Source: CAWDXG01 sp963822115 (GTDB lineage Bacteria > Myxococcota_A > Polyangia > Polyangiales > Polyangiaceae). Taken from it: a DNA stretch of 64,000 bases. Within the stretch, counting starts at the first letter, position 1; each line of letters begins with the position of its first letter. Positions 29,657 to 36,669 of this stretch are shown here, piece by piece. Position numbers and translations under genes: made by a program. The notes below the pieces were generated by a model. That model had not been told where the DNA came from. It did no database searches and saw only the letters and a list, made by a program, of their open reading frames with translations. The DNA is taken from assembly GCA_963822115.1 (NCBI GenBank), contig CAWGGM010000020.1, positions 682,001 to 746,000 of the forward strand, given 5' to 3'.

Positions 29657-29830
29657 TCAGCTCTTCAGGTCGTTCTTTTTCTTTTCGTATTCCGCTCCGT
29701 CGATCTCTCCTCTGGCGTAGCGCTCCTTGAGGATCTCCTCGGCCGATGGCGTGGGCGGTCTGGGGAGGTACTTCGCGGTCAGCAGGGCAGCGACGACCAC
29801 AAGGACGATGACTGCGAGCTCCCAGACCAT
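29657..29830 (-). CDS. Small membrane protein with SHOCT domain
   Basis: 57 aa from the ATG giving MVWELAVIVLVVVAALLTAK. One N-terminal transmembrane helix, then a Pro-rich turn and a C-terminal SHOCT domain (SAEEILKERYARGEIDGAEY). SHOCT domains are short helical modules often found at the ends of membrane or oligomeric proteins. It is the last gene of the cytochrome-porin/cupredoxin operon, 28 bp after the azurin-like gene. Confidence 0.75.
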   Translation of the reverse strand: MVWELAVIVLVVVAALLTAKYLPRPPTPSAEEILKERYARGEIDGAEYEKKKNDLKS

Positions 29831-29858
29831 AGGGATACTCCCAGTGTGGAATCGAGGG

Positions 29859-30416
29859 TTAGGGCGTGACCACCAGCTGGCCGTGCATGACCATGTAGTG
29901 GCCGGGCACGGTGCAGATGTAGGGGTACGTGCCCGGAGCAGGAGCCGTGAACGTGACGTCCACGGTCTTGCCCTTTTCGGCCAGAGGCGTGTGGGCAATG
30001 ATGTCCGGATTGGGGGCGACGTATCCCTGGGCCTTGTTGGCGAGCTCCGCCTTGGCCACCTTGGCCTCGGTTCCTGGCTTCACGAGCACCCAGTTGTGGG
30101 GGAGCACGGCAAGCGTGGAGTTGTTGTGGAACTCCAGATGAACCTTCGCTCCCGTCTTCACGGTGAGCTTGGTCTTGTTGTACTTCATCTGGTTCGCCAC
30201 GCTTGCCAGCTTGAGCTCCACCGCCGGCGCCTTGGTTGCGCTGGACGGAGCCTCCTTCTTCGCGGCCGCCGAAGCGGCGGGGGTCGGTGCCGCCTTGGGT
30301 GTGGGGGCGGCACTCTTGGTGGTGGTGGGCGTGTCCTTGCGAGGCGCTGCGTGGCTCTTGCTGCAGCCTGGTGCCACAGCCAACATGAGAACGGCTACGA
30401 GTGCGATGTGTTTCAT
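29859..30416 (-). CDS. Azurin-like cupredoxin lipoprotein
   Basis: 185 aa. Signal peptide with lipobox APGC18, a Lys/Ala/Pro/Thr linker (about 20-65), then a cupredoxin domain. Probable copper ligands are His107 (VLPHNWVLV), Cys168 (YPYICTVPGH), His173 and Met177 (HYMVMHG), the azurin/plastocyanin pattern with the three-ligand loop near the C-terminus. It would carry single electrons in the periplasm or at the inner face of the outer membrane. It follows another copper protein and a cytochrome-porin fusion in one operon, the same pairing of partners (Cyc2 and rusticyanin) used in acidophilic iron oxidation; homology to rusticyanin is not claimed. Confidence 0.85.
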   Translation of the reverse strand: MKHIALVAVLMLAVAPGCSKSHAAPRKDTPTTTKSAAPTPKAAPTPAASAAAKKEAPSSATKAPAVELKLASVANQMKYNKTKLTVKTGAKVHLEFHNNSTLAVLPHNWVLVKPGTEAKVAKAELANKAQGYVAPNPDIIAHTPLAEKGKTVDVTFTAPAPGTYPYICTVPGHYMVMHGQLVVTP

Positions 30417-30420
30417 TTTC

Positions 30421-31224
30421 TCAGCCTCCGCGGTGCAGGTGGAGGGAAACCGTTGCGGCTGCGCCGGCCACGGTCACGTTCTGCGTCGACACGGCGAGCT
30501 TGGGTGCCCAGGCCGACAGCTTGTAGGTCCCGTTCGGGACGTTCTTGATGGTGTAGTGCCCGTTGCTGTCCGCGATCGCGTAGAACTTCGAAGGCACGGT
30601 GTAGACGTACGCGATCATGCCGGGGTGGATCTGGCAGAGCAGGGTGGAGGGCCCGGGGTTCTTGAACACGTGGATGCGCGCGGACTTCGCTGGCATCATG
30701 CCCAGGTTGAACTTGTTCGGGCCGTCCGGCGAAAACACGTTGTGCGGGAACGGGTCGCTGTTGCGGAACACGACCTTGCTGCCGGCCGGGACGGCCGTCA
30801 GGTACGGCGAGAACTTCATGCTCTTCTGATCGATCTCGACCGTCTTCGGCTTGGCGGGCAAGCCGCCTGCGTTGAGCCAGACGACGACATGCTTGCCGAA
30901 CTTGGCGGGCGATGCGGTGATCTGGCCCGAGATGGTGCCGGTTGCGGCGCCGGGCGTTGCAGGCGCGGCCGGCTTGGCGTTGCCGGCTCCGCTGCTCGTG
31001 TCCGTGCCCTGGGGCGGTGCGCTCTTGCCCTTGTCGGTGCCTCCCGTCGAGGAAGGATCGGTGCTCGCCGGTGCGGCTGCCGCTGCGGCCGGTGCAGACG
31101 AACTGGGTGAGGCGGCAGCCGCCGGGCTGCTTGCGGGGGCGCCTGCCGACGGAGTGGCACAGGCGGGAACGAGTCCGGCGAGTGCTGCCGCCGCGACCAG
31201 TCCTGTGAGATTCATGGTTTTCAT
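30421..31224 (-). CDS. Cupredoxin-like lipoprotein with carboxypeptidase-regulatory-like fold
   Basis: 267 aa. Lipobox VPAC22, a linker of about 70 residues rich in Ala, Ser and Pro, then a domain of about 170 residues. Possible copper ligands are His161 (PFPHNVFS), Cys197, His200 and Met203 (LLCQIHPGM). Between and after them the sequence has a carboxypeptidase-regulatory-like strand pattern (FYAIADSNGHYTIKNVPNGT followed by YKLSAWAPK). Proteins of this kind are often annotated as methylamine-utilisation or plastocyanin-like and occur beside cytochrome porins. It lies 4 bp before the azurin-like gene and 32 bp after the cytochrome-porin gene. Confidence 0.8.
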   Translation of the reverse strand: MKTMNLTGLVAAAALAGLVPACATPSAGAPASSPAAAASPSSSAPAAAAAAPASTDPSSTGGTDKGKSAPPQGTDTSSGAGNAKPAAPATPGAATGTISGQITASPAKFGKHVVVWLNAGGLPAKPKTVEIDQKSMKFSPYLTAVPAGSKVVFRNSDPFPHNVFSPDGPNKFNLGMMPAKSARIHVFKNPGPSTLLCQIHPGMIAYVYTVPSKFYAIADSNGHYTIKNVPNGTYKLSAWAPKLAVSTQNVTVAGAAATVSLHLHRGG

Positions 31225-31256
31225 CTTGGTGCTCCTTCTAGATTCATGGATGGGCA

Positions 31257-32795
31257 TCAGAACGCCCATCCAACATTGGCGGTGATCTGCTCGGCCTCTG
31301 TCTTGCTCTTGCCGCTGGGCTGTCCGGCGATCGTTGCGTCGCCGGCGGCACCCCAGTCGCCGCTCGGAGGCGTACCGGTCGCGTTCTCGATGTCTGCCGC
31401 GAGTGCGAGCTTGATGTTCGGCCGGAACAGGAAGGCGATGCCCGGCTGGATCTTGAGCATGCTGGCTGTGCCGCCACCGTTGGCCGTGTCGATCCAGAGC
31501 CGCGTGTACTCGGTGCGAACGGTCGGGACGAACCACGGGAAGACCACGTAGTCGAGCTCGTTGTACTGAACGAGGCCGGTGCCGGGGCTGGTGTCGGCCG
31601 TGCCGGGCACCACGGGCGGGCCCGGGTCGCCGGCCGTGGTTGCGACGTAGGGGTTCGAGTGATGCTCGACCCAACCACCGCTGCTCAGAGAGAACGAGCC
31701 CACGTCGATGCGGAGCTGGCCGCCCAGGGCGTTGACGTTGTCGTCCTGCAGGACAGGATTGCCGTTGGCATCCAGCGTCTGGCTGTCGAAGCGCGCCAGC
31801 GAGTGGTAGCCGTAGACATCGACGGTGAGCGCGGTGTCGGCCCAGGGCTTCTTCGGGTTGGCAACCTGCGCGCCGCTCGGGCCTTCACCGTCGAGCGACA
31901 TGCCGCCGATCTTGAAGCCGATGTGGGCGTAGGCGTCCTGCGAGTTCGGCATGCTGCCGTCGAGGCCGTCCTGCAGGCCCGAGGCCTTCCAGCCCAGGGA
32001 GTAGTCGACGCGGTGGGCCACCGTACCCTGCAGTGCGATGCCGGGGCTGTGGCCGAAAGCCTCCCCCAACACCTCGTTGGGCGTGTCGGGGTTGAACAGC
32101 TGACCGATGGAAACGGCCGGGAACGCGCTGTCCGCCAGATAGGTGCCGTGTGAGCCAAAGCTGGTGAGCCGCGGGAAGAATGCGCCGAAGTACAGGTTGA
32201 AGGCGTGCCGTGGCCCGACGATGTCGTTCCACATCAGGTAGGCCTGTTCGGGGCTGATGCCGCCGTCGGCGATGCTCATCTCGACGAAGTAGGTGAGCTT
32301 GTCGTTGAAGGCGCCGGCTGCAAACAAGGCCGCTTCACCGACCATGTCGTTCCAGGCGAAAGTGCTGCCTTCGGCGGCCTTGGCGCTCGAGTCCGGCAGG
32401 TTCACGTGCGAGTTCAGGTTGATGTACACGGACAGCGGAACCGCCTGCGTGATCGAGTCGGGCCAGACCGAGTTGGGGAACAGCTTCTTGTACTCGTCCT
32501 GCCCGAGCGGAAGCATCTGGGCCTGGACGTTGTCGCTGTCGAGGCTGCCGTCCTTGCTGGGGAAGCGGAACCCGTTGCGGCGGAATGCTTCGCCGAAGGG
32601 GTTCAGCTTCGGGAACACGGTGTGGCAGGTGACGCAGCTGGTCTTGTACTTGCGAGCGAAGGAGGGAACAGCGTGGGCCTTCTTGGTGCCGCCGAAGAAG
32701 ACGAGCACAGCCGCGACAAGAGCGGCGAGGCACGACGCGAAGGCTCGGGAACCGAGCCGGGGGGAACGTGGGATGGGGCGATTGAGGTATGTCAT
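31257..32795 (-). CDS. Cyc2-like monoheme cytochrome-porin fusion
   Basis: 512 aa from the ATG giving MTYLNRPIPR. A signal peptide (ending KKAHA) is followed directly by VPSFARKYKTSCVTC and HTVFPKLNPFGEAFRRNGF. This has the shape of the Cyc2 cytochrome consensus: F-A-R, CXXCH (Cys54, Cys57, His58), P-x-L-N-x-F-G and G-F/Y. The remaining about 430 residues have alternating strands with aromatic girdles and acidic loops and end TANVGWAF, an outer-membrane barrel signature with terminal Phe. Cyc2 proteins take electrons from extracellular Fe(II); other cytochrome porins export them. The identity of the natural donor or acceptor cannot be read from sequence. First gene of the operon with two cupredoxins. 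Confidence 0.75.
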   Translation of the reverse strand: MTYLNRPIPRSPRLGSRAFASCLAALVAAVLVFFGGTKKAHAVPSFARKYKTSCVTCHTVFPKLNPFGEAFRRNGFRFPSKDGSLDSDNVQAQMLPLGQDEYKKLFPNSVWPDSITQAVPLSVYINLNSHVNLPDSSAKAAEGSTFAWNDMVGEAALFAAGAFNDKLTYFVEMSIADGGISPEQAYLMWNDIVGPRHAFNLYFGAFFPRLTSFGSHGTYLADSAFPAVSIGQLFNPDTPNEVLGEAFGHSPGIALQGTVAHRVDYSLGWKASGLQDGLDGSMPNSQDAYAHIGFKIGGMSLDGEGPSGAQVANPKKPWADTALTVDVYGYHSLARFDSQTLDANGNPVLQDDNVNALGGQLRIDVGSFSLSSGGWVEHHSNPYVATTAGDPGPPVVPGTADTSPGTGLVQYNELDYVVFPWFVPTVRTEYTRLWIDTANGGGTASMLKIQPGIAFLFRPNIKLALAADIENATGTPPSGDWGAAGDATIAGQPSGKSKTEAEQITANVGWAF

Positions 32796-32846
32796 TTTTT
32801 TCCAGACCTTGGTCTTGGGGGAAGCCACTGGTCTCGTCCTGCGCAC

Positions 32847-32862
32847 TGCAGTCCGCATGCCA
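32847..32862 (-). promoter_or_regulatory. Sigma54-like promoter of the cytochrome-porin operon
   Basis: On the minus strand the sequence is TGGCATGCGGACTGCA, which matches TGGCACG-N4-TTGCW at 10 of 12 informative positions and has the invariant GG and GC spaced by 10 bases. The predicted transcription start would be about 40 bases before the ATG at 32795. The adjacent operon encodes a sigma54-dependent activator, which supports the call. Confidence 0.6.
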
Positions 32863-33011
32863 GATCAAATTCGCGCAGTTATTGCTGGTGCGGCCCGCCG
32901 AAGCGTGGCGACGGCGCATCGGGTGCGCAAGCACTAGATCGGGTGCGCGCAGGTTGCGTCAAGAACGTGCGCCATGTCACGTAGACGCAGCTTGTGCGCG
33001 ATTTGGTTGTC

Positions 33012-33055
33012 GCGTTGACGTGACGCAGTCACATCCGTGTGACTGGCGTCAACGC
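33012..33055. promoter_or_regulatory. Nested inverted repeat, candidate activator site or terminator
   Basis: Outer arms GCGTTGAC (33012-33019) and GTCAACGC (33048-33055) enclose inner arms AGTCACA (33027-33033) and TGTGACT (33038-33044). It lies just after the end of the NtrC-type gene and about 180-220 bp upstream of the predicted sigma54 start, so it could terminate the regulator transcript, bind the activator, or both. GCGTCA/TGACGC elements also occur at 32956 and upstream of the 34-heme operon (39168-39187). Confidence 0.45.
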
Positions 33056-33060
33056 GCTGC

Positions 33061-34458
33061 TTACGGACGGAAATCCGCCGGGGTCAGCCCGTACTTTTTC
33101 AGCAGCCGATACAAGGTGCCGCGCGGAAGCTGGGCGTCGCTGGCTGCCCGGTTCACGTCGCCATCGTTGCGCAGCAAAAGACCCGTCAGGTACTCGCGCT
33201 CGAACGCTTCGATGCGATCCGTTCTCTGATCGAAGAAACCGCCATCGGGCCTGATGGACCCCGAATTCGGCGGCGCGCCGGCTTCGGCGACAATGGCGTC
33301 GGGAAGGTCATCCGGCCGGATGCTGTCGCCGTGCGCCATGGTCAGCGCGCGGCGAAGCACGTTGGTCAGCTCGCGCACATTGCCGGGCCAGCAGTAGCGG
33401 CAGAGGATCTCCAGCGACTCGGCGTCGCAGGTGATGCCCGGCTTGCCCATCTGCTTGGCGTATCGCTCGATGAAGTGGCTCACCAGAAGCGGGATGTCCT
33501 CGCTGCGGTGTCTCAGCGGCGGCAGCTCGATGCGTGCGACGTTGATCCGGTAGTACAGATCCTCACGGAACCTGCGCTCCCGCATTTCCTCTGCCAGATC
33601 CCGGCTGGTGGCGGCAATCACGCGCACGTCCACGTCGATCTCGTCCTTGCCGCCGACGCGGCGAACCTTGCGCTCCTGCAGCACCCTGAGCAGCTTCGAC
33701 TGGAGCCGCGGGGGCAGCTCGGCGACCTCGTCGAGGAAGAAGGTGCCGCGGCTCGCGTATTCGAGAAGCCCCAGACTGCGCGAATCCGCGCCGGTGAACG
33801 CGCCGCGCTCGTGTCCGAAGAGCTCGGACTCGAGCAGGTTGTCCGGGATGGCGCCGCAGTCGACGGGAACGAAGCGCTGGTCCTTGCGTGGGCTTCGTCC
33901 ATGGAGGCTTCGCGCGACGAGCTCCTTGCCTGTGCCCGTCTCGCCCAGGATGAGCACGTCGGCATCGGTGGCGGCCACGCGCTGGATGAGCTCGAATACC
34001 TTCTGCATGGCGTCGCTGCGCCCGACAATCTCGTCGAACAGGTGGGCTCGCTCGACCTGGCGCGACAGCAGCCGGTTCTCGTCACGCAGGCGTCGCTCGT
34101 CGAGCAGGCGCGCCGCGAGCTTCTGCAGCTCTTCGGGGCGGAATGGCTTGCTCAGGTAGTCCGCTGCCCCGAGCTTCATGGTCTCGACGGCCGTTTCGAC
34201 CGTGGGGTAGGCCGTCAGAATCAGGGCTGGCAGCGTCGGATCCTGCTCCCTGGCGACGCGGAGCAGCTGGACGCCGTCGATCGTCGGCATCCGGATGTCC
34301 GTGATCAGCAGGTCGAAATGCTCCTGGGTGAGCAATGCGGCGGCCCGTGCGCTGCGCTGCTCGAGCACCACTTCCACGTCGGGCAGAAGCGCCAGCGTGT
34401 CGCTGCACACCTCGAGCATGCCTTCTTCGTCGTCGACTACCAGGACGCGGGACGCCAT
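33061..34458 (-). CDS. NtrC-family sigma54-dependent response regulator
   Basis: 465 aa. Receiver domain (1-120) with acidic pocket VVDDEE, phosphorylatable Asp54 (LLITDIRMP) and Lys in YLSKPF. AAA+ domain with Walker A GETGTGKE, the sigma54-contact loop GAFTGA, Walker B TFFLDEVAELP and arginine-finger region. The C-terminal Fis-type helix-turn-helix is NRAASDAQLPRGTLYRLLKK. It would activate sigma54 promoters after phosphorylation by the kinase encoded upstream, whose stop overlaps this start by one base (TGATG). Sigma54-like sites lie before the cytochrome-porin operon and near the OmcA/MtrC-type gene, making those plausible targets. Confidence 0.92.
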   Translation of the reverse strand: MASRVLVVDDEEGMLEVCSDTLALLPDVEVVLEQRSARAAALLTQEHFDLLITDIRMPTIDGVQLLRVAREQDPTLPALILTAYPTVETAVETMKLGAADYLSKPFRPEELQKLAARLLDERRLRDENRLLSRQVERAHLFDEIVGRSDAMQKVFELIQRVAATDADVLILGETGTGKELVARSLHGRSPRKDQRFVPVDCGAIPDNLLESELFGHERGAFTGADSRSLGLLEYASRGTFFLDEVAELPPRLQSKLLRVLQERKVRRVGGKDEIDVDVRVIAATSRDLAEEMRERRFREDLYYRINVARIELPPLRHRSEDIPLLVSHFIERYAKQMGKPGITCDAESLEILCRYCWPGNVRELTNVLRRALTMAHGDSIRPDDLPDAIVAEAGAPPNSGSIRPDGGFFDQRTDRIEAFEREYLTGLLLRNDGDVNRAASDAQLPRGTLYRLLKKYGLTPADFRP

Positions 34459-36446
34459 CAGTCTCCTGTGCTAGCAGAATCGTCGTCGCTGGCAGGCGAC
34501 GTGACAAGGGGCAGGCGGACGGTGAAGGTCGTCATGCCGCCGGGCGGGCTTTCCACCTCGATGTCGCCGCCATGGGCCTGGACCAGGCCCCGGCAGATTG
34601 CCAGGCCCAGGCCGGTTCCCTTGTCGTCACCTTTCGTCGAGAAGAAGGGCTCCCAGATACGCTCCAGGATCTCGTCGGGAATGCCGCCGCCATCGTCGCT
34701 GACCGCCACGCTGACCCCCGGGGTGCCGTCCGGAAGCTCGCCGGTTCGTGCCGAAATGCTGACAGTTCCGCCCTCGGTCACCGCGTCCAGGGCGTTCAGA
34801 AGTAGATTCAAGAAGACCTGCTCCAGCTCGCCTGCGTTGGCGTTCACCCGCATCGGCGAGGAGCCCAGCTGGTCTTGCAGGTGTACTCCCGCCGCCTGGG
34901 CCCGCTGTTCGACCATCGCGAGCGCGTAGCGCACGGTTGTAGACAGATCGATCGTGCGCCGGGTTGTGGGCGAAGGCCGGCCGTACGCCAGGAGCCCCCG
35001 TGCGATGTTCGCGACTCGATCGGACAGCGCCACCATCTTTTCCAGCTCGGCAGCGACTTTCGGGGACATCTCGCCGCGTCGTCCCGATAGCAGCAGGCGC
35101 GCCTTCCCGCTGATGATGGCAATAGGATTGTTCACTTCGTGCGCGACCTGGCCGGCGAGGCGACCCACGGCCGCCAGCTTGCCGGCGACCAGCAGCTGCT
35201 CCTGGGCCCGCTTCTGCTGGGTGATCTCCTGGGCCAACTCGGCCACCTGCACAATCCGGCCCTCCGCGTCGACGACCGGCGCGGTTGTCAGCTGGTAGAT
35301 GCGTTCGCTGCCGTGGTGTCCGGCTCTGTCCGGCAGCTGGACCTCCGTGACCCGCGTTTGCCCGTCCTGCAGGGTTTCCCGCGCCGGCACCGGCGTGATG
35401 GTTCCGTCGAGGCAGCAGTCGGGCTGGAACCACTCGCGCCAGCGGCTGTTCAGCCATTCGGGCTCGAGCTCGGGATTGCAGACGCGCAGGCCCGTCCCCG
35501 TCGTGGCGAGCGCCTGCTCGAGCAACTGCCGCTCGCCCAGCGCCCGCTCCGCCATGGCTTCCAGTCTCAGCTCGTTGGTGCGGGCCCGCTCCGCCAGTGT
35601 TGTCGTAAAATACCCGATCAATCCCAGCATGACCGCCTGCAGCGCGTTCCAGCTGCCCACGTACAGAAGGTCGTAGGAAGAGTGGATGTCGCCCTCCACT
35701 CCGTGCGGGAAGAGTGCCAGCCCGTAGTGGTGGACGATGTGCGTGTATTCCGCCCAGGCCATCGCTGACAGCAGGACGGAGGCCAGCGCAGCCACGGCAT
35801 AGCAGCGCCGCGGATTCAGCAGCACCCCGGCGATCACCACGTGGAACATGGCGATCATCCACAGCGGGTTCTCGATGCCCCCGGAGAAGTGCAGAAGCAG
35901 CGTGAGCACCACCAGATCGGTACCGATCTGGATCTCGAGATAGCGGCGCTGGCGAAGCCCGGCGAGCACCGTGTACAGCACGTTGGTTGCTGCCAGCAGC
36001 GTGAGCGTCGTGACCAGTGGCGTCCACGACGCGGCCGGCAACAGGTGCATCACGTGCACCGCAATGACGACCAGCGCCGTGGCCACCACGACCACGAGCC
36101 AGCGCATCTGGATCAGCCATCGGGCATAGTGGCCGACATGCTCCGCTTCCCGCGTCTGTGATCGCTCCGCGAAGGGTGTTTCCGGGGCTGGCGCGAGCAG
36201 TGGCGGGGAAGTCCGGACCAGGGACCAGCCAACCACCGCCGCGGTGAGCACGGACGAGACGACCCCGCGCACCACGTGCTCGAAATGGATGGTCGCCATC
36301 GGTGCCCCCACCAGCATGGTCTGTTCGACCAGGCTGCCGGCGGCGTAGCAGAGCACGATCGTCAGGGCGCCGAGCATGATCGCCCGACTCAGGTTCGACC
36401 CGGGGAGTCGCGGCTGTGCTGTCTCTGACGGCAAATCGACTGCCAT
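34458..36446 (-). CDS. Membrane sensor histidine kinase (multi-TM, PAS, HisKA, HATPase)
   Basis: 662 aa from the ATG giving MAVDLPSETAQPRLPG; the frame upstream is low-complexity. Two N-terminal hydrophobic segments, a cytosolic stretch, and then about five more (roughly residues 110-290, e.g. WLVVVVATALVVIAVHVMHL) form the sensor. A PAS-like region follows (CNPELEPEWLNSRWREWF to VAELAQEITQQKRAQ). HisKA has the acceptor His in AGQVAHEVNNPIAIIS; HATPase motifs are LLNALDAV, DDGGGIPDEILERIWEPFFS and GTGLGLAIC. It forms an operon with the NtrC-type regulator and is the likely partner kinase. The signal is unknown; the setting suggests redox or electron-acceptor sensing. Confidence 0.88.
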   Translation of the reverse strand: MAVDLPSETAQPRLPGSNLSRAIMLGALTIVLCYAAGSLVEQTMLVGAPMATIHFEHVVRGVVSSVLTAAVVGWSLVRTSPPLLAPAPETPFAERSQTREAEHVGHYARWLIQMRWLVVVVATALVVIAVHVMHLLPAASWTPLVTTLTLLAATNVLYTVLAGLRQRRYLEIQIGTDLVVLTLLLHFSGGIENPLWMIAMFHVVIAGVLLNPRRCYAVAALASVLLSAMAWAEYTHIVHHYGLALFPHGVEGDIHSSYDLLYVGSWNALQAVMLGLIGYFTTTLAERARTNELRLEAMAERALGERQLLEQALATTGTGLRVCNPELEPEWLNSRWREWFQPDCCLDGTITPVPARETLQDGQTRVTEVQLPDRAGHHGSERIYQLTTAPVVDAEGRIVQVAELAQEITQQKRAQEQLLVAGKLAAVGRLAGQVAHEVNNPIAIISGKARLLLSGRRGEMSPKVAAELEKMVALSDRVANIARGLLAYGRPSPTTRRTIDLSTTVRYALAMVEQRAQAAGVHLQDQLGSSPMRVNANAGELEQVFLNLLLNALDAVTEGGTVSISARTGELPDGTPGVSVAVSDDGGGIPDEILERIWEPFFSTKGDDKGTGLGLAICRGLVQAHGGDIEVESPPGGMTTFTVRLPLVTSPASDDDSASTGD

Positions 36447-36669
36447 GCGGCGATCGAGAACTACCAGCAAACGAAAGCCCGCTCCATCGTCGACATGTCG
36501 GACGTCAACCCGACCGCAGGATGTGCGGGAGCATATTCGCAGGGGTGGTAGAACGTGTTTCCTGTCTCCGGGACGATCCGGGCGTAGCTGTCCGCTGATC
36601 GTCGCATGGAAACCAGGGTGCGGACTCGCTGGCACGCTACGTGCTGACCCCTTGGTTCCTGCTTCGGCG

